64,000 nt of DNA, taken from Ancylobacter lacus. GTDB taxonomy: Bacteria; Pseudomonadota; Alphaproteobacteria; Rhizobiales; Xanthobacteraceae. Shown one piece after another: positions 40,595 to 48,608 of this stretch (its first letter is position 1; every line of letters begins with the position of its first letter). The stretch spans positions 1 to 64,000 of the forward strand of contig NZ_JAHBGE010000001.1 in the NCBI RefSeq assembly GCF_018390635.1, given 5' to 3'. The notes under the pieces are model-generated. The model made no database searches, was not told the DNA's origin, and was given only the letters and a program-made list of their open reading frames with translations. The position numbers and the translations under genes were made by a program.

Positions 40595-41638
40595 TCAGGT
40601 CGGGCGGCCGCCCAGGCGGCGCGCCGCACGGCGGCCGAGTTCGGCGAGGCCCTTGGGTTCGGCGATCAGGAACAGGATGATGAGGGCGCCGATGACGATG
40701 CGCTGGCTCATCTCGACGACACCGGAGTCGACGATGCCCCCCAGCAGTTCGCCGCCGAGGCGTGACAGCAGCAGGGGGAAGACGACGATGAAGCCGGCTC
40801 CGAGGAAGGCGCCCCGGATGGAGGCAAGGCCACCGATGATGATGATGAAGAGGATCTGGAACGACCGGTCGAGGTTGAAGCCGGCCGGCTCCACCGTGCG
40901 CAGGTAGGCGAAGGCCCAGAGCACGCCGGCGACCCCGATGATGAAGGAGGAGACCGCGAAGGCGAGCAGCTTGGTCCGCAGCACCGGCACGCCGATGACC
41001 CGTGCCGCCGTCTGGTTGTCGCGCACGGCAATGAAGTTCCGGCCGGTCTGCGCGCGCGTCAGCCGCCAGGCCAGGAAGGTCAGCACCGTCACGATGCCGA
41101 GCGAGAAGAGGTAGCGTCCGACGGCCGTGTCGAAGGTCACGGAGGCGATCTTCAGCGGCGGCGCGTTGATGATGCCGGACGGATTGTCGTTCGAGAACCA
41201 GCCGAACTTGGTCAGCGCCCACTGCACAAAGAACTGCGCCGCCAGCGTCGAGACGGCGAGATAGAAGCCGCGCAGCCGCAGGCTCGGCAGGCCAAAGATC
41301 AGCCCTATCCCCGCCGCCGTCAGCCCGGCCAGCACGATGCTGACGAGGAAGGGCAGCTCGGGAACGCGGAGATTGAAGTTGTAGGCGGCAAAGGCACCGA
41401 CGGCCATGAAGGCCGCAGAGCCCAGCGAGACCTGCCCCGCATAGCCGGTGAGGAGGTTGAGCCCGACGCCTGCCAGCGCCAGGGCGAGGAACGGTGTCAG
41501 GATCGCCTCGAACAGATAGTCCGATCCCACCGAGGGCAGCACGACGAAGGCGATGAACAGGATGGCGGCGACGGTGAGGCCGCCAATGGCAGCCCGTGGC
41601 AGGCTGCGTTCGATGGAGGGGGTGACACTGATCGACAT
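40595..41638 (-). CDS. Branched-chain-type ABC transporter permease (LivM-like)
   Basis: A 347-aa inner-membrane protein with about ten helices. Family marks: LNLLTGYAGQVSLGSAAFMA near the N-terminal third, and ARVIGVPVLRTKLLAFAVSS in the EAA region, ending GLAELGRRAARRLGG. It starts 3 bp after the stop of the LivH-like gene. It forms the channel with that permease. Confidence 0.93.
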   Translation of the reverse strand: MSISVTPSIERSLPRAAIGGLTVAAILFIAFVVLPSVGSDYLFEAILTPFLALALAGVGLNLLTGYAGQVSLGSAAFMAVGAFAAYNFNLRVPELPFLVSIVLAGLTAAGIGLIFGLPSLRLRGFYLAVSTLAAQFFVQWALTKFGWFSNDNPSGIINAPPLKIASVTFDTAVGRYLFSLGIVTVLTFLAWRLTRAQTGRNFIAVRDNQTAARVIGVPVLRTKLLAFAVSSFIIGVAGVLWAFAYLRTVEPAGFNLDRSFQILFIIIIGGLASIRGAFLGAGFIVVFPLLLSRLGGELLGGIVDSGVVEMSQRIVIGALIILFLIAEPKGLAELGRRAARRLGGRPT

Positions 41639-41641
41639 GGC

Positions 41642-42532
41642 TCAGACCCGCTCCACCAGCTTCTGGCCGAACAGGCCGGAGGGACGCACCAGCAGGAAGG
41701 CGAGGGCGACCACATAGGCGAACCAGCTTTCGATGCCGCCGCCGAGGAAGGGGCCGATATAGACTTCCGCCAGTTTCTCGGTGGCGCCGACCAGGAGGCC
41801 GCCGATGATGGCGCCCGCGATCGAGTCGAAGCCGCCGAGCACCAGCACCGGCAGCGCCTTCAGCACCACCAGCGACAGCGAGAACTGAACGCCGAGCCGC
41901 GCCCCCCAGAGCAGGCCCGCCACCAGCGCGACCACGCCCGACGCCGTCCATACGATGGCCCAGATGCGGGTCAGCCGCAGGCCGACGGCAAGCGCCGCGA
42001 AGGGGTCGTCGGCAACGGCGCGGAAGGCGAGGCCGATCCGGGTGTAGCGAAAGAACAGCGTGATCAGCGCCACCATCAGCGCCGCGGTGGCGGCGGCGAA
42101 CAGATCGAAGCTCGAGATGAGGACGCCGCCGACCTCGAAGGGTACGTCGTCGATGCCGAGATCGAGACCATGCACCTGGGTGCCCCACAGGAGCTGCGCG
42201 CCCCCTTCGATGACGTAGGACAGGCCGAGCGTGGCGAGGAACAGCGTGATCGGCGGCTGGTTGACCAGCGGGCGCAGCACCACGCGCTCGATCAGCGTGC
42301 CGAGAATGGCCAGCAGCACCAGCGTCAGCCCGATCGAGGCCCAGAACGGCACGCCGCGCTCGTGGAGGCTGACGAAGGTGAGCGCGGCGAAGAGCAGGAG
42401 GGCGCCCTGCGCGAAGTTGAGAACGCCTGAAGTCTTGTAGATCAGGACGAAGCCGATCGCGACGAGGGAGTACATCACCCCCGACAGCAGGCCGCCGACC
42501 AGAACCTCGATGAAAAACTGGACGTCCTCCAT
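41642..42532 (-). CDS. Branched-chain-type ABC transporter permease (LivH-like)
   Basis: A 296-aa inner-membrane protein with about eight helices: GLLSGVMYSLVAIGFVLIYK, TSGVLNFAQGALLLFAAL and VLGGFDSIAGAIIGGLLVG are LivH marks. The start ATG at 42532 overlaps the LivG-like stop by one base (TGATG). Upstream in-frame codons have no homology. Confidence 0.93.
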   Translation of the reverse strand: MEDVQFFIEVLVGGLLSGVMYSLVAIGFVLIYKTSGVLNFAQGALLLFAALTFVSLHERGVPFWASIGLTLVLLAILGTLIERVVLRPLVNQPPITLFLATLGLSYVIEGGAQLLWGTQVHGLDLGIDDVPFEVGGVLISSFDLFAAATAALMVALITLFFRYTRIGLAFRAVADDPFAALAVGLRLTRIWAIVWTASGVVALVAGLLWGARLGVQFSLSLVVLKALPVLVLGGFDSIAGAIIGGLLVGATEKLAEVYIGPFLGGGIESWFAYVVALAFLLVRPSGLFGQKLVERV

Positions 42533-43485
42533 CACACCGCCTCCTCGATCTCGAGCGTTTCGTCGGCGTCGTGGGCGACACCGAGATAGGCGTCGATGAC
42601 CAGCGGATCGGCGGCAATGTCGTGCGGGGTGCCGTCGGCGATCTTCCGGCCGTAATCCAGCACGGCGACGCGATCGCACAGACCCATCACGACCCCGATA
42701 TCGTGCTCGATGAGCACGATGGTCGTGCCGTAGGTGTCCCGGGCCTCGCGGACGAAGGCGGCGAGCTCCTGCTTTTCGGTCGCGGTCATGCCCGCCATCG
42801 GTTCGTCGAGCAGCAGCAGGCGTGGGCGGGCCACCAGCGCGCGGGCGAGCTCGACCCGCTTCTGCAGCCCGTAGGAGAGTTCGCCGGCCGGGCGGTGGGC
42901 GACGCCGGACAGATGCAGGAAGGCAACGATCGCCTCCGCCTTGGCGCGGTTGGCGGCATCCTCGCGCCGCGCCGCCGGCAGCCCCAGCACCTGCCCCAGC
43001 GGCCCCGAGCGGATGGTGGAGGTGAGGCCCATCACCACGTTCTCGAGAACGGTGAGTCCGCCGAATAAGGCGAGATTCTGAAAGGTGCGGGCGACGCCGA
43101 GATGGGCGAGACGCTGGGTCGGCACCTCGGTGAAGTCGACTCCGGCGATCCGGACGTGGCCGGCACTCGGCCGGTAGAGACCGCTGACGATGTTGAGCAG
43201 CGAGCTTTTGCCGGCGCCGTTCGGCCCGATGACGCCCCGGATTTCGCCGGGCGCCACCGTGAGATCGATATCCGCGAGTGCGGTAACGCCGCCGAAGCGA
43301 AGCGACACGCCGGAAATGGCGAGAACGGCGTCGCGCTCCGCGCCCGGCTGGGCAGACTCCACATCCGCCCCGCGCTCTGCCGGCCCCGATCGCGACCTGC
43401 CGGGGTCGCGCGTGACGCCGGCAGGCTCGAAGGGATACAGGTCTCCTGCCGGGAGCAAGGCCCCGGTGGTGGCCGATGACATCAA
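42532..43485 (-). CDS. Branched-chain-type ABC transporter ATPase (LivG-like)
   Basis: A 317-aa ATPase with Walker A GPNGAGKSSL, signature LSYGLQKRVELARALV and Walker B LLLLDEPMAGM. Compared with LivG (about 255 aa) it has an extra N-terminal 50 residues (MMSSATTGALLPAGDLYPFE onward, low complexity) before AISGVSLRFGG; a later start is possible but no good alternative ATG was seen. Part of the sulfur operon. Confidence 0.9.
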   Translation of the reverse strand: MMSSATTGALLPAGDLYPFEPAGVTRDPGRSRSGPAERGADVESAQPGAERDAVLAISGVSLRFGGVTALADIDLTVAPGEIRGVIGPNGAGKSSLLNIVSGLYRPSAGHVRIAGVDFTEVPTQRLAHLGVARTFQNLALFGGLTVLENVVMGLTSTIRSGPLGQVLGLPAARREDAANRAKAEAIVAFLHLSGVAHRPAGELSYGLQKRVELARALVARPRLLLLDEPMAGMTATEKQELAAFVREARDTYGTTIVLIEHDIGVVMGLCDRVAVLDYGRKIADGTPHDIAADPLVIDAYLGVAHDADETLEIEEAV

Positions 43486-43532
43486 TGATCTCCGCAGAAA
43501 GAGGCGGGCCGCAGGGCCGGCCGGCAGCAGGG

Positions 43533-44657
43533 TCAGGCCGCCACTTCCGTGGCCGCCTGCGATGCCTCCCGCCGCGCTTCGAGTTCGCGCACCAGCGGGA
43601 CGACCCGCTTGCCGAAGAACTCCACTTCCTCCTGGAAATGCAGGAAGCCGAGCAGGATCAGGTCGGCGCCGGCATCCTTGAGCGCCAGAATGCGCTCGGC
43701 GACCTGCTGCGGGGTGCCGATGAGATTGGAACGGAATCCGTCATTATACTGCACGAGATCCTCGAAGCTGGATTTCGCCCAGTTGCCTTCGCCCTCGGGC
43801 GAGGCCTTGCCGGCGTTCTTCACTTCGTGGCCAAAGGCGTTCACCGCCTCCGGGTTGGCCTTGGCAATGATCTCGTCCAGCACCGCCTTGGCCTCGGCCT
43901 CGGTCTCGCGGACGATGGCGAAGGCGTTCACGCCGATCTTCACGCTGTGCCCGCTCTCCGCCGCCTTGGACCGGATATCGTTGACCTGCTTCCGGATTTC
44001 GTCGGGCGTGTTGCCGTTGGTGAAGTACCAGTCCGACACCCGCGCCGCCATATCGCGGGCCGCCCGCGAGGAGCCGCCCTGGAAGATCTCGGGCAGGGGT
44101 TCAAGCGGCTTGGGCTTCAGCGAGTAATTGTTGAAGCGGTAGAAATCGCCGCGGAAGGTGAAGTTGTCTTCCGTCCAGATGCCGCGCAGGGCGCGGATGA
44201 ATTCTTCCGACCGGCGATAGCGCTCGTCGTGATCGAGCCAGGGCTCGCCGATGGCGGCGAATTCACCGCGGAACCAGCCGGAGACGACGTTCACCGCGAT
44301 GCGGCCCTCGGTAAGATGGTTGATGGTGGCGATCTGCTTGGCCGCAAGGGTCGGGTTCCACGGCCCCGGCAGGATGGCCGCGATCACCTTGAGCCTCTCG
44401 GTGGCCGCGAGCAGGGCGTGGCTGAACGAGACCGATTCATGCTGGAATTCGGCGCCATAGCCGGCGGTGAAGCGGATCTGGCTCAGCGCATAGTCAAACC
44501 CGCTCCGCTCGGCGATCTGCGCGAGCTTGCGGTTGTAGTCGATGTCCCAGCTCGTGCGCTGCTCGATGTTGCTGATCACCAGGCCGCCCGAGACATTGGG
44601 AACCCAGTAGGCAAACTTAACGGCGTCTTCGCTGGGCTGTACGGCCTCAGTGCTCAT
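43533..44657 (-). CDS. sfnG: Dimethylsulfone monooxygenase, SfnG-type
   Basis: A 374-aa FMNH2-dependent luciferase-fold enzyme. Landmarks of the SfnG/SsuD group: KFAYWVPNVSGGLVIS, GFDYALSQIRFTAGYGAEFQ, LKVIAAILPGPWNPTLAAKQ, VVSGWFRGEFAAIGEPWLDH and FQGGSSRAARDMAARVSDW. SfnG converts dimethylsulfone to methanesulfinate using reduced FMN. It follows msuE, its likely flavin reductase, by 25 bp. Alkanesulfonate monooxygenase (SsuD/MsuD) is the alternative, but the opening and the GYGAEFQHES segment favour SfnG. Confidence 0.9.
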   Translation of the reverse strand: MSTEAVQPSEDAVKFAYWVPNVSGGLVISNIEQRTSWDIDYNRKLAQIAERSGFDYALSQIRFTAGYGAEFQHESVSFSHALLAATERLKVIAAILPGPWNPTLAAKQIATINHLTEGRIAVNVVSGWFRGEFAAIGEPWLDHDERYRRSEEFIRALRGIWTEDNFTFRGDFYRFNNYSLKPKPLEPLPEIFQGGSSRAARDMAARVSDWYFTNGNTPDEIRKQVNDIRSKAAESGHSVKIGVNAFAIVRETEAEAKAVLDEIIAKANPEAVNAFGHEVKNAGKASPEGEGNWAKSSFEDLVQYNDGFRSNLIGTPQQVAERILALKDAGADLILLGFLHFQEEVEFFGKRVVPLVRELEARREASQAATEVAA

Positions 44658-44682
44658 GGCTCTTCTCCTGAAGGAAGGGAAT

Positions 44683-45258
44683 TCACGCGGCCGCGTCGGC
44701 GAGAGACGCTTCTTCGCCGCGCCACGCGCCCTCGATGACCCGCCCGGCTTCTTCGACCACGCGGTCGAGACGGCCTTCCACGGCGGGATTGGTGATGCGG
44801 TAGTTGGTGAAGTCGGTGTCCAGCGCGTAAAGCGGCGTCGGCAGCACGAGGCTGCGGAAAAACGCAAAAAGCGGCCGGAGCTGATGATCGGGAACGAGGC
44901 CGTGAAGCGGCGTTCCGCCCGTAGCGACCAGCACGACCGGTTTGCCCGCCAGGGTCTCGTAGCCGACCAGATCGAACAGGTGCTTCAGGGCGCCGGTATA
45001 GGAGGCCCGGTACACCGGCGAGCCGACGACGAGAGCGTCCGCCGTCTCCACGGCCTTCACCAAAGCAGCACCCTCCTCGTCGAGATGGGCAGCCGTCAGC
45101 GCGCGGAACAGAACAGGTGCGGCATCCACCAGTTCGATGATCCGCGACGGCGCGCCGACACGCTCGGCGAGGCGGCTGGTGACGTCGGACACCAGCGCTG
45201 CCGTACGCGACGGGCGGCGGACGTTTCCCGAGATGCCGAGGATCAGGCGGTGTGTCAT
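44683..45258 (-). CDS. msuE: NAD(P)H-dependent FMN reductase, MsuE-type
   Basis: A 191-aa flavodoxin-fold reductase: LILGISGNVRRPSRTAALV (FMN phosphate loop), VVGSPVYRASYTGALKHLFD, and GTPLHGLVPDHQLRPLFAFF typical of the MsuE/SsuE family. It supplies reduced FMN to SfnG and probably SfnB. First gene of the minus-strand sulfur operon. The A/T-rich stretch upstream (about 45285-45330) is the probable promoter region. Confidence 0.92.
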   Translation of the reverse strand: MTHRLILGISGNVRRPSRTAALVSDVTSRLAERVGAPSRIIELVDAAPVLFRALTAAHLDEEGAALVKAVETADALVVGSPVYRASYTGALKHLFDLVGYETLAGKPVVLVATGGTPLHGLVPDHQLRPLFAFFRSLVLPTPLYALDTDFTNYRITNPAVEGRLDRVVEEAGRVIEGAWRGEEASLADAAA

Positions 45259-45284
45259 GGTTCTGAGGCCTTGGATGCGTCAGA

Positions 45285-45330
45285 CCGGTATAAATATATT
45301 CGCTAGAATTACTAGACTATTTTTGAAGCC
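45285..45330 (-). promoter_or_regulatory. Probable promoter region of the msuE operon
   Basis: A short A/T-rich block (TATAAATATATTCGC, then CTAG-AATTA-CTAG with a 4-5-4 inverted repeat) breaks a GC-rich neighbourhood directly upstream of msuE. No clear sigma-54 motif was found, although sfn genes of Pseudomonas use one. Confidence 0.4.
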
Positions 45331-45461
45331 GGGAACTCTTCCGCCGTGCAGGCGACGGAATGTCGCACATCGTCGCCGTGGCAAGGGCGCGAGAGCCGGT
45401 CCTGCCGCGACCGTCGCCGGTGTTGGCGCGGCCCGGCTTGGGGTCGCGCGCCGTCTGTCGC

Positions 45462-46739
45462 TCAGCGCATCAGGCGAAGAGCGTCCATGAAGAAGTCCGG
45501 CCCACCGAAATTGCCGGATTTCAGCGCCAGCAGCATGTCGGTGGTGTCCGCCCCCAGGGTGCGGAGCACCGGCACGCCGGGTGCGATCTCGGCGCCAACA
45601 CGGAAGGCACGCAGGCCGAGGCGGTCGACCACCGCGCCGGAGGTCTCGCCGCCCGCCACCACCAGACGGTGCACGCCGGCATCCACCAGCCCCGCGGCGA
45701 TGTCCGCGAGCGCATGCTCGATCGCGCTCCCGACCGACTCCCGGCCGTGGCGCGCCTGGATGGCCGCCACCTGTTCCGGGGTCCCGCTGGAGGCGATGAG
45801 GACCGGCCCCTGTGCAAGGAGCGGCAGAGCCCACGAGAGCGCGCGTCCCGCCTCGTCGGGGTCGGTGACCAGCCGCTCGGTATCGAGCCGGAGAACCGGC
45901 ATGACCGCTTCGGCCCGTTCGATCTGCGCGAGCGTCGCCCGGGAGCAACTGCCGGCGAGGCAGGCCGCGTGGCCGCCGAGAGCCGGACCGAGCGCCTCGC
46001 CGGTTGGGTGTGGCGTCACCGCGCCGCTGGCGACGAGGCCACGCGCAAGGCCGATGCCGAGGCCGGACGCGCCCACGGACAGCCGCTGGTCCAGCGCGGC
46101 TCTGCCGATGGGCTCCAGATCGGCGTTCTCGACGACATCGACGATGGCCGCGCCGGTCCCCTCGTGCGCGAGCGCCGTCCGGCGCGCCCGAATGGCATCG
46201 GGGCCGCTGCGCACCGTCGCGAGGTCGACCAGCCCGACCGGCGCCGTGCTCTGGCGGGCAAGGACGCGCACCAGATTGGCGTCGCGCATCGGGTTGAGGG
46301 GATGGTCCTTCAGCGGGCTTTCATTGAGCGGCACCGCGCCGACGAACAGGTGGCCCTGGTAGATCGTGCGTCCGGTCTGCGGGAACGCCGATGTCACGAG
46401 CACCGTGGTTTCGCCGGCGTCGGCACGCAGCGCGTCGGTCACTGGCCCGATATTGCCGGCATCCGTCGAATCGAAGGTCGAGCAGATCTTGAACATCACA
46501 TGGCCGGCGCCCTGGCCCCGCAGCCAGCGATCGGCGGCGCGGGAGCGCTCGACCGCTTCGGCGGCGGCGATGGAGCGGCTCTTGAGCGCGACAACCACCG
46601 CGTCCACCGCGTCGAGAGGCAGGTCCGCGCCCGGCACGCCGATGGTCTGAACCGTGCGGAGCCCGGCGAGGGTGAGCGCATTGGCGAGGTCCGAGGCACC
46701 GGTATAGTCGTCGGCGATGCAGCCCAGCTTCAATGTCAT
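45462..46739 (-). CDS. otnK: 3-oxo-tetronate kinase (four-carbon acid sugar kinase)
   Basis: A 425-aa kinase of the DUF1537 family: N-terminal LGCIADDYTGASDLANAL (sugar-acid site), FKICSTFDSTDAGNIGPV, and a C-terminal nucleotide-binding part with VVAGGETSGAVVDRLG and KSGNFGGPDFF. OtnK phosphorylates 3-oxo-tetronate at C4. Its start overlaps the otnI stop (ATGA). DtnK of D-threonate catabolism is a close relative, but co-occurrence with OtnI and LtnD favours OtnK. Confidence 0.92.
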   Translation of the reverse strand: MTLKLGCIADDYTGASDLANALTLAGLRTVQTIGVPGADLPLDAVDAVVVALKSRSIAAAEAVERSRAADRWLRGQGAGHVMFKICSTFDSTDAGNIGPVTDALRADAGETTVLVTSAFPQTGRTIYQGHLFVGAVPLNESPLKDHPLNPMRDANLVRVLARQSTAPVGLVDLATVRSGPDAIRARRTALAHEGTGAAIVDVVENADLEPIGRAALDQRLSVGASGLGIGLARGLVASGAVTPHPTGEALGPALGGHAACLAGSCSRATLAQIERAEAVMPVLRLDTERLVTDPDEAGRALSWALPLLAQGPVLIASSGTPEQVAAIQARHGRESVGSAIEHALADIAAGLVDAGVHRLVVAGGETSGAVVDRLGLRAFRVGAEIAPGVPVLRTLGADTTDMLLALKSGNFGGPDFFMDALRLMR

Positions 46740-47518
46740 GACGGTCTCCGGGCATAGGGTGCGAACCAGCCGAGGCCGGCCAGGGTTCCTGCGCGTGGGT
46801 TGTATTCGCAACCGACGAAGCCGTCGTAGCCCAGCCGGTCCAGTTCGTCGAAAAGGAAGGGGTAGTTCAGCTCCTCGCCATCCGGCTCATGGCGCGAGGG
46901 GACGCTGGCGATCTGCACATGGCCGATCATCGGCAGAAGCTGCCGGAGCGCCATCGTCGCGTCGCCATGCAGGATCTGACGGTGGAACAGGTCGAACTGC
47001 AGCTTCACGTTGGGCAGTCCGAGCCGGGTGATCAGCTCGGCCGCGTAGCCGAAATCGTCGAGGAAATAACCGGGAACGCTGCGCCGGTTGATCGGCTCCA
47101 GCAGCAGGTCGATGCCGTGCTGGCCAAGCTGTTCCCCCGCGAAAGCCACGGCGTCACGATAGGCCGCCGCAGCCGCGGGGTCGCCGCGCTCGGCGACGCC
47201 GGCCATGAGGTGAAGCCGCTTGACGCCCGTGTGCTGCGCATAGCGCAGCGCCGTTGCGACGCCGCGGCGGACGTCGCCAGCCCGATCGGGCAGGGCGGCG
47301 AGGCCACGTTCGCCCGCCGCCCAGTCGCCGGGAGGCAGGTTGAAAAGGGCCTGCTGCAGGCTGTTGCGGCGGAGCCTGTCGGCGATCGCCTCCGGCGGGT
47401 GCTCATAGGGGAACAGGAACTCGACCGCCGTGAAGCCGGCCTCGGCCGCCGCATCGAAACGGTCGAGGAAAGCCCACTCGGTGAACATCAGCGTGAGGTT
47501 GGCGGCAAAACGGGGCAT
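46736..47518 (-). CDS. otnI: 2-oxo-tetronate isomerase (hydroxypyruvate isomerase family)
   Basis: A 260-aa TIM-barrel isomerase: FAANLTLMFTEWAFLDRFDA at the start, EFLFPYEHPPEAI, LEPINRRSVPGYFLDD with the metal-site Glu, QFDLFHRQ with Asp-x2-His, and GCEYNPRAGT with the second Glu. It converts 2-oxo- to 3-oxo-tetronate. It lies between ltnD and otnK in the operon. Hydroxypyruvate isomerase activity (Hyi) is the alternative for isolated family members. Confidence 0.92.
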   Translation of the reverse strand: MPRFAANLTLMFTEWAFLDRFDAAAEAGFTAVEFLFPYEHPPEAIADRLRRNSLQQALFNLPPGDWAAGERGLAALPDRAGDVRRGVATALRYAQHTGVKRLHLMAGVAERGDPAAAAAYRDAVAFAGEQLGQHGIDLLLEPINRRSVPGYFLDDFGYAAELITRLGLPNVKLQFDLFHRQILHGDATMALRQLLPMIGHVQIASVPSRHEPDGEELNYPFLFDELDRLGYDGFVGCEYNPRAGTLAGLGWFAPYARRPS

Positions 47519-47533
47519 GGAACACTCGCGTCG

Positions 47534-48508
47534 TCAGGCGGCCGGCTCATGGGCAGGGCCGGGCAGGGGGGTGCCGGTGATGCGGGCATACAGGCGCGCG
47601 ACCGAGGCATCATCGTCCCGGCCCATGCCGGCGGCCGAGGCGGCGAGGAACATCTGCAGCGCCGCGGCCGAGACCGGCACGGGAAACCGGCTCGAACGGG
47701 CCATGTCCTGGATGATGCCAAGGTCCTTCACGAAGATGTCGACCGCGCTGCGCGGGGCGTAGTCGCCCTCGATCACATGAGGGATGCGGTTCTCGAACAT
47801 CCAGCTGTTGCCGGCGGACTGGGTGATGACCTCATAAACCTTCGCGATATCCAGCCCCTGACGCGCCGCGAAGGTGATGGCTTCGCAGGCGGCGGCGATA
47901 TGCACGCCGGCCAGTAGCTGGTTGATCATCTTGAAGGCCGCCCCCTGTCCCGGGGCGTCACCGAGTTCGTAAAGCCTGGCCGCCATCGCATCGAGCGCCG
48001 GGCGGGCCTTGGCGAAGGCTTCGGTGCTGCCGGAGGCGAGGATCGTCAGGGCGCCCTCGGCGGCACGCTGCGCACCGCCGCTGATCGGCGCATCGAGATA
48101 ATGGCGTCCGCTGGCTTCGAGCCGGGCCGCGAGGCTGCGGGCGATATCCGGGTCCATGGTGGCCGAGGAGATGAAGACCGAACCCGCCGGTAGCGTCTCG
48201 GCCACGCCGCCCGGATCGAACAGGATCGCGCTGGTCTGCGCCGCGTTCACCACGACGCTGACGACGACAGCCGCCCCTGTCGCCGCCTCTGAGGGGGTGC
48301 TGGCGCCCTTGCCGCCGCTGGCGACGAAACGGTCCACCGTTGCCGGGCTCACATCGCAGCCGACGACATCGAAGCCCCTGCGCAACAGGCTGGTCGCCAT
48401 GCCGAAGCCCATCGACCCCAACCCGATGACCGCGATGCGTCCCGGGCTGCCGCCTGCGGCAGAGGCAGCGGATTCGGCGAGAGTTTCGGGATTGATGGCG
48501 TGGGTCAT
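47534..48508 (-). CDS. ltnD: L-threonate dehydrogenase (beta-hydroxyacid dehydrogenase family)
   Basis: A 324-aa NAD-dependent enzyme: cofactor site IAVIGLGSMGFGMATSL (about residues 25-41), substrate loop DAPISGGAQRAAEGALTI, catalytic Lys in GAAFKMINQLLAGVHIA, and KDLGIIQDMAR. The ATG at 48508 is chosen; the extra in-frame upstream codons are filler. LtnD oxidises L-threonate to 2-oxo-tetronate. A UUCG hairpin precedes it on the transcript. Confidence 0.9.
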   Translation of the reverse strand: MTHAINPETLAESAASAAGGSPGRIAVIGLGSMGFGMATSLLRRGFDVVGCDVSPATVDRFVASGGKGASTPSEAATGAAVVVSVVVNAAQTSAILFDPGGVAETLPAGSVFISSATMDPDIARSLAARLEASGRHYLDAPISGGAQRAAEGALTILASGSTEAFAKARPALDAMAARLYELGDAPGQGAAFKMINQLLAGVHIAAACEAITFAARQGLDIAKVYEVITQSAGNSWMFENRIPHVIEGDYAPRSAVDIFVKDLGIIQDMARSSRFPVPVSAAALQMFLAASAAGMGRDDDASVARLYARITGTPLPGPAHEPAA

Positions 48509-48555
48509 GTCGGAATCCTCGCGCGCCCGGGCGCGTCGAATGGGAAGAAGGGAGG

Positions 48556-48593
48556 GAACACCCAAGAAAGCGGCCCGCGCCGAAGCGCGGGCC
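48556..48593 (-). terminator. UUCG-loop terminator or attenuator between the MFS gene and ltnD
   Basis: On the minus strand GGCCCGCGC-TTCG-GCGCGGGCC (48593-48572) forms a perfect 9-bp stem with a very stable UUCG tetraloop, followed by GCTTTCTTGGG. It lies 16 bp after the transporter stop. It may reduce read-through into ltnD or act as a processing site. Confidence 0.6.
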
Positions 48594-48608
48594 CAGTGGT
48601 CGGGAGAC

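Noticed and set aside
40533-42617. Long upstream extension of the Liv-type binding protein
   Set aside because: The extra codons are an Arg/Pro-rich shadow of the permease genes. A proper signal peptide starts at 40532.
45259-45461. Sigma-54 promoter for the sfn operon
   Set aside because: No GG-N10-GC element with the right flanks was found upstream of msuE; only an A/T-rich block is visible.
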